This document shows positions 43,901-55,942 of a DNA stretch of 64,000 nucleotides, in pieces. Below the pieces are notes generated by a model. It saw only the letters and a program-made list of their open reading frames with translations. It ran no database searches and was not told the DNA's origin. Within the stretch, counting starts at the first letter, position 1, and every line of letters starts with the position of its first letter. The stretch is from Cokeromyces recurvatus (lineage: Eukaryota > Mucoromycota > Mucoromycetes > Mucorales > Mucoraceae). A program made the translations under genes and the position numbers. The DNA lies in assembly GCF_025118155.1 (NCBI RefSeq), contig NW_026251420.1, forward strand, positions 124,001-188,000. Direction: 5' to 3'.

Positions 43901-44635
43901 TTATTTAGTGGTAGCCAAATCTTTCCATGAAAAACATGAATTCCCTTTCATTTGGTGCTTGGATTTACGACCTCGTTTTTTAAGTGGTGGTGTAGTAGAC
44001 GCTTCTATTTTCAAATTGGAGTGTGGCGATGATGTAGTAGTAGTAGTAGTTGTTGTTGTTGCTGCTGCTGTTGCTGCTGCTGTTTTAAAGGTCATTATCA
44101 TAGTATTGTTATTGTTCCTTTTGGAATTAACATGATGAGAAGATGATGACGTCTGAAGTAGAGGTGATATGTGATGATGTTTGACATCCCAGACAGTAGG
44201 TGTCAAGAAAGTACAGATTCTATTCCCCTCCGTCATGATCGGTGGACGTCCTCTTCTACGTTTTAAAATCGGTTCTCCAGATTCTGACAAAATAATTTGT
44301 GTCATGGGTGGTAAAGGAGGATACGGATCGTCCTCTATCGACTGTTGTTCACGTACCCTTTTCGGTGGTCGAGGTAATAAAGTAGGCCATGCATGAGGAT
44401 GTGGTTGTGATTTCTTTGGTAGCGAAAGGTCATGAGATGATGAAGAAGTAAGAGTAGGTGAATGTAACGAACTTGGTGGTGGTGGAGAAGAAGAAGCGTA
44501 TGAATCTACAGGTGATAATAGAGGTGATACTACTACTGTTTCAGGCAATGTTTTATCCATCATTATCATCATAGGTGGAGGAGGGCCTGTTAAAAGTGTC
44601 GATATGGAAGGTAATCTTGGATATTGTTTATTCAT
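43901..44635 (-). CDS. AT-hook protein of unknown function, next to carRP
   Basis: A single exon encodes 244 residues starting MNKQYPRLPSISTLL. It is Pro/Ser/Thr-rich and mostly disordered. Two AT-hook-like basic motifs can be seen: KRRRGRPPI at about residue 126 and KKRGRKSKHQM near the C-terminus; the first is a canonical RGRP core. AT-hooks bind the minor groove of AT-rich DNA. Thr and Ala homopolymers (44035-44092) come from triplet repeats. No other domain is recognised. It lies in the same orientation as carRP, with 159 bp between the carRP stop and its start. A role in regulating the neighbouring carotenoid genes is possible but only suggested by position. Confidence 0.7.
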   Translation of the reverse strand: MNKQYPRLPSISTLLTGPPPPMMIMMDKTLPETVVVSPLLSPVDSYASSSPPPPSSLHSPTLTSSSSHDLSLPKKSQPHPHAWPTLLPRPPKRVREQQSIEDDPYPPLPPMTQIILSESGEPILKRRRGRPPIMTEGNRICTFLTPTVWDVKHHHISPLLQTSSSSHHVNSKRNNNNTMIMTFKTAAATAAATTTTTTTTTSSPHSNLKIEASTTPPLKKRGRKSKHQMKGNSCFSWKDLATTK

Positions 44636-44794
44636 CCTATATACGAGGAAAAAAGAATGAAAAGGAAAAAAGGGCTAGATTTTATTTAATCATTTATTTA
44701 TTTTTATTCATAATAAAAAGAACATTAAGAAATGCTAATTATATCCAATCATATTTTATTTATGATAATTTCTTCTAAATGATTTCATGTAACT

Positions 44795-46712
44795 TTATTC
44801 AACCATAAAGCTTCTAATTTTTCCTTTTATGATCGAATTCGTTGCGGGTTTTTCACCATGAGAGTATAAATTGTAAACACTAAGTAATGCAATTCTGGCA
44901 CGATTCAGTTTAGATACATAAGCTCGTGTAGGGTAATGACGATGTTGATGATGATCTTTAAGTACAGCTCCAATCGCTGTATAGACATTACAGGCAGCAC
45001 GTACACCTCCCTGAGAATGAGAAGGCAATTTAGCGATACCGTTTATGGCGCTCGACATCAAATGATCCGCTTTCTTGATAAGTCTCAATGAAAGTCCTGA
45101 TAATCGTTTATCACCTAATTCCTTTGCTCGACCTTGTGAGATAAGATCTAATTCTTGAGGCTGTAACCAATTCTTGGGTAAATAGCAGCGTCCTAATTCT
45201 TGACTATCTGTCACGATATCTCTTGCAATATTTGTGTATTGTAACACTAAACCCATTTCACGAGCCTTATCAATTGTCCAATCGACCTCCGGTTTCGTCA
45301 ACCCATCACGTCTTTCATGAGACAGTATAATTCGAGTACACATTTCACCTACACTACTTGCTACGCAGGCAGAGTAACGCTTGAGATCATCTTCATCTTG
45401 GATCGTTCGACGTTCAAGATCCCATTGATAACCATCCAAGAGTTCACGAACGGCTTCTACTTGTAACACATGACGAAGTCGTGTAAAAGATCGAAAGGCA
45501 GCAAGACAATCGATCGGCAGAGCTTGATAGTAGAGATCCCATCGAATGCAATGAGGCGAACTTAATTTTTGATCAAACAATTCACCTATAAATTGATAAG
45601 TCAGTTCCAATTGTGTCTTACGCTTGTCAACCGAGATATCCTCATTGTCACAGAGGTCATCTGTAGCACGACAAAAGCCATAGAGAATGCCTAAATCTTG
45701 ACGTACATCAGAGGGGAATACAACAGAGGCAGTATAAAATGATTTGGATGCCTTACGCAAGATACTCCAGCTTGTAAGTAAGTCTTGAAGGGTGGCCTTG
45801 TGAAGGAGTTGATCTGGTATACAAGAGGCCCACATGAGGTCTGAGAAGGTATAAGAAGTTAGCTGACCATGTTGTTTATTCTCTTTAAAGAGATGAAGAA
45901 TGGCAAAGGCACGATCCAGTGAACAACTAGCAAAGACCAAGACGGTATTGATGAGTAAGAAGAAAGCAAATTCTTCAACTGGTAAATCAGGTCTAGCGAA
46001 TTTTCCAGTACTTGTGCGTAATGAGATAGCCCATGTACCAGCATGAATAGCTATTTGATCGACCCAGCATAAATAAACAGTAGGAACCCAGATAGAGATA
46101 AGAACAGCCATAGGACGACGTAACATGTATTCACCTCCCGTATACCAAAGCCAAGCTAACACAGGGCATGTGTACCAAAGAATACACGATCCATAAAATA
46201 GAGGTTTGTTGGGGATTGCTAAATTCTTTATTATATAGATTTCAAAAAAAAAAAAAAAAAATATTCATGATTATTATTATTTTAGCAAATCGATTTTTTT
46301 TTTTTTGGGTTACCCAAGCTTTGTATGAAATAGTTAAAAGAGCAAGAATTGGAACAAAACGAACAAAGAGTGTTTGAATAAGAGGGGTATTAGGCTTGAT
46401 ATAAAAACTAGGTAACTGCCATCGCATCACTAGATTTGTAAAGGCAACTGTCATTAACGTCATGATGATGAAAAACATATATTCTTCTAAAGGGACATGG
46501 CCAATGACAGCTGTAACACAAGTAGAGCAATAAGACCATGCACGATGATAAACGATATAATTATCCCATATAGAAGCTGTACTAAAGGCAATGCCCACTA
46601 AAAATTTATATTTGATACTATCTTTATTGGTATGAAATGGCTTTAATAGACAATAGAGTAAACCGAGAACCGGTAATGTGTAATACAGATGAACTTCCAT
46701 ATAAGTTAGCAT
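44795..46712 (-). CDS. carRP: Bifunctional lycopene cyclase / phytoene synthase
   Basis: Two exons, 46712-46314 and 46225-44795, join as ITALL-type [18 protein letters not shown] and give 609 residues, like other Mucorales CarRP. The N-terminal R domain (about residues 1-235) is a membrane lycopene cyclase with repeated TM helices; it contains [12 protein letters not shown] and [13 protein letters not shown], the PxE(E) motifs of this cyclase family. The C-terminal P domain condenses two GGPP into phytoene: [20 protein letters not shown], the Asp-rich [11 protein letters not shown], and the second Asp motif [20 protein letters not shown]. Start at 46712 ([17 protein letters not shown]) matches relatives. 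It shares its upstream region with divergent carB, an arrangement that is light-induced in known species. Confidence 0.97.
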
Positions 46713-46882
46713 TTTCCTTTAAATACGTATACAAAAATAAAATAAAATATAAAGTGAGAGAGAGAGAGGGAAAAAAATAAAAAAATAAAAGTTCAACAAT
46801 TTATATAAATAACATTCGGATGAATTATATGTTAAAAATAATAATAATAAAATAGTATCTTTAAAGTGTTAATTCCTTTTTT

Positions 46883-46943
<61 letters not shown>

Positions 46944-47503
46944 AAAGAAATATAATCAAATTATTGTTATAGATACATATTTTAGCAAGATTAAAGGTAC
47001 ACACATGAAATATAAATTCCCCTTATTTTAACTAGTTGATTTAGCATTTCTTTGTTCATTGCGAAGAAGGAGAAGCAATACGATATGTCCATAGTGAGGG
47101 AAAATTGTCTATTCAATTTCTAATTGGCTTATAGGTCCTTTCTCCCTTGAAATAAATCAACAAAGAAATTTCTGCAAAAAAAAGAAAAAAAAAGAAAAAA
47201 GAAAGGGAAAAAAAAGTATAAAGAAATTGAAATATATTTACAAGTGTTATCCTATCCCCTCTCACACATGTACTATTTCTTTCTATTGCTTAGTTTTTGT
47301 ATACCCTTTTTGACAAGAAAGAATAAAATACTTTCTTTTTTTTTTTTTTAAGGAGAATTAAACTTCTTTGGATGAAAATAGAAACTTTACTTATGTCACT
47401 CGACAAGAATGCATTTATATATAAATATATGTATTTATAATATTACTTTTTCCATCTTTTCTTTTCGTTGTTGTTTTTTTTTAAGAAAATAAAAAAAGGG
47501 AGG
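46713..47503. promoter_or_regulatory. Divergent carRP-carB promoter region
   Basis: This 791-bp intergenic region is shared by two carotenoid genes read in opposite directions. It contains a 55-nt A run (46887-46941), (AAAATAAAA)n near the carRP start, and A/T runs next to both ATGs. Related fungi control this pair jointly through blue light, white-collar proteins and CrgA. I did not identify a specific photoreceptor binding site with confidence. Confidence 0.7.
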
Positions 47504-49344
47504 ATGTCAAATAAAAAACATATAGTAATTATTGGTGCTGGTGTTGGCGGTACAGCAACGGCTGCACGTCTCGCTCGTGAGGGCTTCAAGGTAACAGTAA
47601 TAGAGAAAAATGACTTCTCAGGTGGACGTTGTTCATTGATTCATCATAACGGATATCGCTTTGATCAAGGACCCTCTCTTTATTTAATGCCCAAGCTATT
47701 TGAAGATGCCTTTGCTGACCTCGATGAACGTATTGAAGATCATCTCGAACTCTTACGGTGTGATAATAATTATAAGGTTCATTTTGATGATGGTGAGGCC
47801 ATTCAACTTTCGTCTGATTTGACCCGAATGAAAGCAGAATTAGATCGTATCGAAGGACCATCTGGATTTGGTCGATTTCTAGATTTTATGAAGGAAACAC
47901 ATATTCATTATGAAACAGGTACTTGTATTGCTATTAAACGTAACTTTGAGACCATCTGGGATTTAATTCGTCTCAAGTATGCTCCGGAGATCTTTCGATT
48001 GCACCTGTTTGACAAGATTTACGAAAGAGCTTCCAAATATTTTATGACAAAAAAGATGAGAATGGCTTTTACATTTCAGACCATGTATATGGGGTAAATA
48101 TATATATATAAAATAATATAGTTTCTAATTGATTTTTTTTTAAAAAAGAAGAAAAAAAAAAACTAATATATTTATTTATTCCATGTAGTATGTCTCCATA
48201 TGATGCTCCAGCAGTTTATAGTTTGTTACAATATACAGAATTCGCTGAAGGTATTTGGTATCCTCGGGGTGGATTTAATATGGTTGTTCAGAAATTAGAA
48301 ACCATTGCCCATGACAAATATGGTGCAGAATTTCTTTATAATTGTCCTGTAGCAAAGATTAACACGGATGATGCCAATAAACGTGTTACAGGTATCACAC
48401 TTGAATCGGGTCAAGTCATTGAAGCAGATGCAGTTGTTTGTAATGCTGATCTAGTTTATGCCTATCACCGTCTTTTACCTTCCTGTAGTTGGACTCAAAA
48501 ATCACTTGCCTCTAAAAAACTGACCTCTTCCTCTATCTCCTTTTATTGGTCCATGTCGACCAAGGTAACACAGCTCGATGTACACAACATTTTCTTGGCC
48601 GAATCCTACAAGGAAAGTTTCGATGAAATCTTTAATGACTTTAACCTCCCCTCTGAGGCATCCTTTTATGTGAATGTACCCTCCCGTATTGATCCATCAG
48701 CAGCACCTGAAGGTAAAGATTCGATCATCGTTTTAGTACCCATCGGTCACAGTAAAAGCAAGACGGGTATACCTGATGAAGACTATGCTAGCTTGGTAAA
48801 GCGAGCTCGTAGCATGGTTCTAGAAGTGATTGAGCGACGTCTAGGTATCACTCATTTTGATCAACTCATTGAAAATGAAATCGTCAATGACCCCAGTGTT
48901 TGGCAATCCAAGTTTAACTTGTGGAAGGGATCCATTCTAGGACTTTCACATGACATCTTTCAAGTCCTTTGGTTCCGACCCAGCACCAAGGATTCAACGG
49001 GTCGTTATGATAATTTATTCTTTGTAGGAGCTAGTACACATCCAGGCACAGGTGTCCCTATCGTCTTAGCAGGTAGTAAGCTTACCTCAGATCAAGTGTG
49101 TGAAAGTTTTGGTAAGACTCCCTTGATGAGAAAGATAGAAGGAGGTCAAAAGGTATCTTATAGTCAAGAAAAGACAAAGATGGAATCAAACTGGATTCAG
49201 TATATCGTTGTTTGTTTCATAATTACCTTTTTATGGTTTTATTTCTTTCCTCAAGAGCCTGGAAGGACTCCTGCTTCTGTAATTAATAATTTACTTCCTC
49301 ATACTTTTCGTGTACACAATCACGCTCATGAACTTTTAATTTAA
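47504..49344 (+). CDS. carB: Phytoene desaturase (dehydrogenase)
   Basis: Two exons, 47504-48093 and 48189-49344, give 581 residues, as usual for CarB. It performs successive desaturations converting phytoene to lycopene. The FAD-binding Rossmann motif IVIIGAGVGGTATAARLA lies at the N-terminus, with GRCSLIHHNGYRFDQGPSLY next, and the C-terminal CrtI-type signature FFVGASTHPGTGVPIVLAGS. A hydrophobic tail (YIVVCFIITFLWFYFF) after residue 540 likely anchors it to membrane. I chose ATG 47504 (MSNKKHIVIIGAG) rather than the upstream in-frame ATG at 47468, because relatives begin just before the Rossmann strand. Only one intron is seen. It is paired with carRP. Confidence 0.97.
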
Positions 49345-49573
49345 TAAATATATGAACATCTATTTTTTTTTTTTTTTGGTAGTTTATTAAGGGAAAGAAA
49401 CAAATAAATGTATAATTATTTAAGAGGGAAAAAGCATCATTATTACTTTACTACAATACATATCACAAGTTAGTTATAAATGTATACATGTATATATTTA
49501 TTTATAAATGCAAAAAAAAAAAAAGAAAGAATTTTTTTCATTCATTTTTATTTATTTATTTCCTTTTCAAATT

Positions 49574-51406
49574 ATGAACAAACCAACCAAAAGTATTCTA
49601 AAATATAAGCCCGAAGCAAACAACTCATTTCCCTTACAGCAACAACAACAGCCTCAATCTTGGCTATCTCGACTACAGTCTAAACTCTACAACAGCAATC
49701 ACAGTCTTCATCATGATAACAATCCTCTATTACTTGCTAAACAAGATTTAAAACGAGTAACGTTTTCAGTAGGCAATCTAACAACAGAACATTGTTTCTT
49801 TACAGACGATTCACCCAGGGATGAGTCGTTTGAACATCAAAAGCAGAAAGGAAATATGCCAACGGAGGAAATAACGCCAGTGAGATTAGTAAATCATTAT
49901 GAACATGCTTGTATTCAAGCAGAAGAAGGAATTCTAGAACGCTTTCAAATGATATTAAAGCATGCTAAAAGGTAAATCTTGCATGATGAGAACAAAAGAA
50001 AAAGAAGGAAATAATAACTTTCATGTCCTCCCCCCCCCTTTTTTTGTTTTTGTTTTCTTTTTTTTTAAAAAAAAAAACTTAGAAATGAAGATTTACAATC
50101 AATTAACTTGTCAAAACAGCCTATTACTGTACATCAAGCAAATCCATTATCTAGTATATTCATGTTGAAGTTTGGATTAACTAGTTTAAATGTATCGAAT
50201 TGTAAATTAGAAGATGAGGTAAAAAGCATATTGTATATATATATATATACATATATATTTGTATATAAAGTGAGATTCCTTGTCCTTATTCGTAATTAGA
50301 CTGTTCGTATTTTATTATCTAGTTTATTAGTGAGTAATACGATCGAACATCTCAATCTTTCAAAAAATGAGTCGATAAAAATGAAGGGCTTTAAATATAT
50401 TGCAATATTTATTAAACAAGTAAAGAAAAAGATAGGATGGAAAATAAGTAAATAAATAAACTCACATTTGTTATTTTATAGTCTAAAACGATTCAGTCAA
50501 TAGATTTGTCACAATGTACAATTGACAAAAGATCAATGGAATATTTATCACAGGGGCTACGTTATGCAACTAATTTAAGACATGTGGAAATGAATAAATG
50601 TGCATTAAATTCGACTGTTGAAGCCGTTTTTGTAAAAGGAATTTCGGATAATAACTCATTAATATCTTTATCATTATGTAATATACAATCCAATCATCAT
50701 CATCAATGGCTGTCTCAACTTTTAACCTCCCAGATGAAACTAGAAAGATTGGATTTATCAAACAATTATCAGTTGCATATGAGTTCATTGGCCAGCAGTT
50801 TAATCATCAATCATACCTTAACGCATCTTTGTTTATCCAACTGTAAAATTAATTTTGAAGGCTTGGTTCATTTATCGAATGCATTAAAAGAAAATGAGTA
50901 TTTAAAATCATTGGACTTGTCGAATAACCCCTTAGGAGGAGAGACAGACGAAGGTGTAAGAATACCTTCTTTCTATAACTACTTCTTTTCTAATGTAAAT
51001 AACTCTTAATATCCGTTTTGTTAAATAATAGATTTTCGCCTTAAAAAGTGCTTTATTGATGCATAATTCAAGTTTAGAAAGTCTAAATTTATCCGCAACA
51101 CAATTAGAGTCAAGTTCAGTGATCGCATTAGCTGAGGTCTTACCAGAGAATACAGTATTGACTAGACTTGATCTATCCAAGAATCCCAAGATTGATATAG
51201 CAGGACTTTTAGCACTTTCAATTTCCATTAAAATGAATCATACCTTGACTTTTTTAGATATCAATATACCACCGATGGATGAAGAGTTAGCTAATCTACA
51301 AAATGATATTGTAGCAGTTTGCACGACAAATATGTTACAGAAAGTCGAACAACATTGCCCATCTTCTCGCAGTAGTTTACAAGAAGAAGAATTTAAAGTA
51401 TTATGA
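49574..51406 (+). CDS. Leucine-rich repeat protein with PP1-docking RVxF motif (PPP1R37/Mhp1-like)
   Basis: Five exons, 49574-49971, 50083-50218, 50300-50419, 50482-50955 and 51032-51406, encode 500 residues. The N-terminal half has KRVTFSVGNLTTEHCFF at about residue 58; KRVTF is a canonical RVxF protein-phosphatase-1 docking motif and the whole block resembles PPP1R37-like fungal proteins. From about residue 135 on, ribonuclease-inhibitor-type LRRs follow, such as LTSLNVSNCKLEDE, HLNLSKNESI, LERLDLSNNY, LKSLDLSNNPLGG and LTRLDLSKNPKIDIAG. The likely role is a PP1 regulatory scaffold. It starts 229 bp after carB in the same direction but has its own upstream sequence. Confidence 0.82.
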
Positions 51407-51491
51407 AATATAGTAATAATAATAATAATAATTTATTTACACTCTATGTACACTATATATTAATGAAGGCAGGGCGGGGCGGGGAGGGGTA

Positions 51492-53074
51492 TTATGAAAT
51501 AATTAAGTCTTGAAAACAAGCATCACAGACTCGATACCATTTTTCTTTCTTATCATCAGGAGATGAAAATAAAGGAAGTTGATTTAAACTATGTCTTTGA
51601 CAAACAATATGCCCACATCTACAAAGAAAATAAGTCATTTAATCCGAGGAAAAAAAAAAAAAAAAGGCTTACACAAGAATACCTTCTGCAATGATGTTTT
51701 CTTTGAAATAAATTAAATTGAACTGTACATAACCTGAATTGACATTGATTTATTTGTTCATCAGGTGTCCATTGTATTTTAGATAGTAGTCTGAACTTTG
51801 TTTCACGATCATGTCTATTAATATGAAGTACATAATGATGTCTATGAAGCCGTATATGTTTTATTATCCTGGACTGTATAAATGACTAAGAAAAGAAAAA
51901 AAAATACACACACACACACACACATAAACACACACACAGAGAGAGAGAGACAAACAATAGTTTAAAAAAAGAAAAAAAAAAGAAAAAGAAAAAGAGCAAT
52001 GAATGGAACTTACATCTTCTAGCGTAAATGTAGGAGTAACAATAAGCCCCGATCCAGCAATGATTAATTCTAAACTATTTAAGGCCCCTTCAAAACGATG
52101 TAAAACTTGTCCTCGACGTCTACTATTTAACCAAAGTCCAGCTTCCCATCTTAAGGCCATCACATTATCTACCATTGCCTCTTGACGATGAAAAAAGCTT
52201 TGATGATGACAAATAGATGTTAAACTTTTAGTAGGTGCTACCAGTAGAACCCCATCTTTATTAACTGAATAACTTGTCCTTTCTATTACATCATTCGTGA
52301 TTAGATCCTTATCCAAATCTATAAGACGTTGTATAAGTTCTATTTGTTGCCTCGAAATTTCCTCACATTCTTCTAGTCGAGATTTATAGATCCTTTCGTG
52401 TTCCTCATATTCATCCAACATGGCACTTTCGATTATCTTGAGTTGAGTTACTTGATTTTCTAGTTTAAGAAGTTCAAGAGACATCATCTCAAGATCCTCT
52501 GAGCATTGTATAAGCGTTGACATTAATTTTAGATAAGCATCATGCCATTCATCATCTGTAAAGTACTCGAAACGAGATTCTAAAAGTGAATTTGTAGTTG
52601 AACAAAGGATAGAAAGAGGTCGATCGATAGCTGTTGTTGTTGATGAAAGACTAGTTGAAAGAGAAGAATCAAGTTGAGATTGTTGTATATTCCGTGTTAT
52701 ATCAGAGAGTTTCATTGTTATTACACTCAAATCATCATTTAATGTATTCGCGGTAGTATTAGTGATATTAACATTAGCATTAGCATTAGTATTAGTTGTG
52801 GTAGTTGTAGTAGTAGTAGTTGTAGTTGTAGTAGTAGTTGTAGTTGTAGTAGTGGCCATTTCTTGATTTTTATCTGAATATATAGATTAAGAACAAAAAG
52901 AAAAAAAAAAGAGGGAACACACATAAAAAAAATAAGACTTACAATAATTTAATGGAGAAGGGGAAAAGATATTATTGTTAATAATAAGAGGAGAAGAATA
53001 ATCCTTATTATCTGTGACGTTGATATGCATATTATTAATACTCGATGACCATAGATTCTAAAATAGGGAGATAA

Positions 53075-53121
<47 letters not shown>

Positions 53122-53200
53122 GTTAAAATAAAATGACTTGAATTAGTTTAATACATACTTGCTCATTTGAAGAAGAATCAATAGTAGGTAGAGTTGACAT
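51492..53200 (-). CDS. FYVE zinc-finger protein with coiled coil
   Basis: Five exons, 53200-53159, 53057-52943, 52873-52014, 51885-51683 and 51618-51492, keep frame and give 448 residues. FYVE domains bind phosphatidylinositol 3-phosphate on endosomes. The C-terminal FYVE is assembled across an intron: IQWTPDEQINQCQF, then LFQRKHHCR|RCGHIVCQRHS and WYRVCDACFQDL, with WxxD, R+HHCRxCG and RVC motifs all present. The centre (about residues 140-235) is a charged helix with heptad character (LEMMSLELLKLENQVTQLKI). Near the N-terminus a run of about 20 Thr comes from an ACT/ACA repeat. Intron 1 contains a 42-nt A run. The specific orthologue is not recognised; endosomal trafficking is the likely setting. 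Confidence 0.82.
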
Positions 53201-53762
53201 TGGTTAATGATTCAATTTGTTTAATTCTTTTTTTACTCGATTCCATTTGGTCAATTTAAAAGAAGAAAAAAAAAAGGATATGAGAAAGAAAAAGAAAAAT
53301 GAAAAATTTATCTCTCTAAAAATTAATAAAATAAGTTATTGGAGTACGAAATCCTCTATTCTGTTATTTTACCTTATTTTATGCAACAAGAAAAAGATGA
53401 ATATTCTCTATTAAAAAAAAAAAAAATAAAATAAAAAAGGAGCAATTTCTAATTTTATTTTATTTTTTCATTTTATTTTATTTTATTTTTTTATTCAGAC
53501 AATGACCAGTTTTCTCGTTGAATACAATCAGATGAATAATTGCCCTATTTAAAGTAAAATCACATTTTCTTATTTTACCAAGACATTTTTTTTTTTTTTG
53601 TAAAACGTTTCATTTGATTCTATTTTCTGTGCAAAAAGAAACTGAAACAAAATCATTCACGTTCTATTCTCAAAATAAAAATAGAATGCTTACAGTCTAA
53701 ATGAATTCATATCTTCTATTTTATTTTATACACATCTATGCCCCTCTTTTCTTTTCTTTTTT
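53201..53762. other. Intergenic between FYVE and GNAT genes
   Basis: A/T-rich spacer with (ATTTT)n tracts at 53450-53490. No gene is seen. It serves as upstream region of the FYVE gene and 3' region of the acetyltransferase gene, both on the minus strand. Confidence 0.5.
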
Positions 53763-54376
53763 TTAATTTAATTCTTTCTTTAAAGTTAAAAAGCAAAGAT
53801 CCTTTTTGACCTTTAACATTTCTGGCCAAACAAATGGGACTCGTTCACCTGTTTCTATAAATCCTAATTTTTTATACCAACGTAATATTTCAGGTCGATT
53901 TTCAAGGACATGCATAATAGCAAAGTGAAAGCCTTGAGTTTGCATTTCTACAAGGGCTGCACGAATCAATTGACCCCCAATACCACGGGATTGATGAGTA
54001 GGTGTCACTGAAAAGAGTCCAATTTCAGCTGCTACTTCTTCCTTTTCGGAGGTGATACTACATTGGATTTGTACAGTGCCAATAACTTGATCTTCTTCCA
54101 AAGCAAATAAAAGTGTATTGGGTTTCCCACTTGTATTTATAAAGTCAATCATATCTTTCACAGTACATCGTTCACCCCCAACAATATCCATTTCTGTCGT
54201 CCAACCTCCTGACAAAAATAGATACATATATAAATATGTATAAGATGTAATGTTATGTATGTTGTTATCAACCAACCTTCTGAACGATATGCTTTATTCA
54301 CTACATTTGTGGCTTGTTCTGCATATTGAATATCAGATGGGGTTACTTTACGAATACAAAGAGTAGGCTGAACCAT
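53763..54376 (-). CDS. GNAT-family N-acetyltransferase
   Basis: Two exons, 54376-54277 and 54208-53763, encode 181 residues. GNAT enzymes transfer acetyl from acetyl-CoA to amines. The acetyl-CoA pyrophosphate-binding loop is visible in LFSVTPTHQSRGIGGQLIRA (Q/RxxGxG/A), preceded by VIGTVQIQCSITSEKEEVAA and followed by HVLENRPEILRWYKKLGFIE (the β5-α4 elements). The intron donor is an unusual GTTGGT, but its removal joins YRSEG-GWTTEMDIVGGERCT in frame; reading through it would replace the conserved part with a stop-ended stretch. The substrate is unknown. Confidence 0.85.
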
Positions 54377-55240
54377 ATTTAATAAAATAAAAATATTAAC
54401 ACTAAAAATAAAAATGGAAAAAAAAAGGGAAAGGGGTGGTGGTGATAATGAGTTGCTGCAAGAAAAAAAAAAAAATGAATAATAAAAAACCAATAGAAAT
54501 ATTCCTTTTACTATCAATAGTCTAATTGACTTTTATCGGAGAAGAAAGGAAATGGTAGCACCACCTTTTTCTTTGCCTTAGTTAGTGAGTAGCTTATCAT
54601 TTTAGAATTTAAATAAACATGTCAGAGTAGTTGAAAGATATTGTTTAGTTTTCTCTTGTAATGCCTAATGAGGAATTTGATGTATATACATACATACATA
54701 CATGTATATACATATACATATATGTGAGTGAGTGAGTGAGTGAGTGTATTGTCTGCTTGCTTGTCTGTCTCCTCTCTCCTTTTTTTTTTCTTTTTTTTTT
54801 TTTGAAAGAGAAGAGGCAGGCAGGATATCAAAATAAAATAGTAGATCATGAGCTTTCTAATCAGATTTTTTTTTTTTTTTTGCATTGAGAAAAAAACAAA
54901 TATTAGAATGTAATTGAAACAGAAGAAACTTAAAGTTATAATTTATTATCCTTTATTTACTATGCAATAAAGTCATGAACAAATACATACATCTCTTTCT
55001 TATTATTATTATTCATTATATAGTCCTGTTATTGTAACTTTCATTATTTGAATAATAGAATATATAGGCTTATAATGAATATAGTCTTATATACAAAAGC
55101 TGCATAGTGGATTTAAACATATCATTCCATTTATAGGAAATTGTATAATCTATTGAAGTATATAAAGGAATAAGTCTTCTTTTTATTTTATTTTTTTTCT
55201 TGATCTAGTTGGCTTTTCATATATATAAAGTTTAGTTCTT
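54377..55240. other. Intergenic between divergent GNAT and PMP3 genes
   Basis: No gene is seen. It contains a TACA/GAGT tetranucleotide microsatellite (54685-54750), T runs and (ATT)n. The frame at 54622-54885 is homopolymer-derived. Confidence 0.5.
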
Positions 55241-55612
55241 ATGGCTTCTACTCATTCTCGTACTTGTAAAATCTTTACAGGTAAAAAAAAAAAAAAATAA
55301 AGCTACTGTATAACACAAGATGAAGTATATTAATCTGTTTATTATACACAGCTGTCATCTTGCCTCCTCTTAGTGTCTTTTCAGAAAAAGGTAAATCAAA
55401 TGTTAAAAAAGATGACTATAAATGTGCTCATCTTCTTAATAGGTTGTGGTCGTGAGATAGCTATTAATATTGCATTGACGTGTCTTGCTATTGTTCCTGG
55501 AAGCAGTAAGTGATGTGTTGATGTAGAAGAAAAGAAAAAAAAAAGAAGCCTTAATCATATTCTTCTTTTTCTAGTTTATGCTGTGCACCTTGTTCGAAAA
55601 AACAAATATTAA
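55241..55612 (+). CDS. PMP3: PMP3/SNA-type plasma-membrane proteolipid
   Basis: Four very small exons, 55241-55280, 55352-55390, 55443-55505 and 55575-55612, make a 59-residue protein. Family members are about 55-60 residues with two TM helices and affect membrane potential and salt tolerance. The sequence runs through TAVILPPLSVFSEKGCGREI, then AINIALTCLAIVPGSIYAVH, then LVRKNKY, matching the LPPLGVF..GC....INI.LT.LG..PG.IHA pattern. Every intron obeys GT-AG and all phases fit. The gene is easily missed because no exon exceeds 63 nt. Confidence 0.9.
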
Positions 55613-55942
55613 AAAGAATTGACTGAATTTGAAAATAATCTACTGCTACTCGAAAAAAATAAAATAAAAAACTCAGGTACAAATTTTATCTTCTCTTCTC
55701 AAAGCATATATGACATATTCAAGAAGAATGACTTGTATTTTATTATGAATAATAAAGCATTATATTTACTTTATTATCTAATTGGTTTAAAAAAAAAGAA
55801 ATGAATTAATGCATTATGTACCTAATTCTATAAATAAATACACACACACACTTAAAAATAAAAGGCATACATATACAAAACAGTATAAATACATATATAA
55901 ATATATATATATGTAGATACATACAAACATACACATACATAT
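55613..55942. other. Spacer between PMP3 and hypothetical gene
   Basis: Convergent 3' regions with CA/TA dinucleotide repeats at 55840-55940. A 61-codon frame at 55619-55804 is AT-rich and unsupported. Confidence 0.45.

Noticed and set aside
46713..47503. A specific light-response element in the carRP-carB promoter
   Set aside because: Segments such as ACATTCGGATGAATTA (46812-46827) look non-random, but I cannot match them to a defined white-collar site with confidence.
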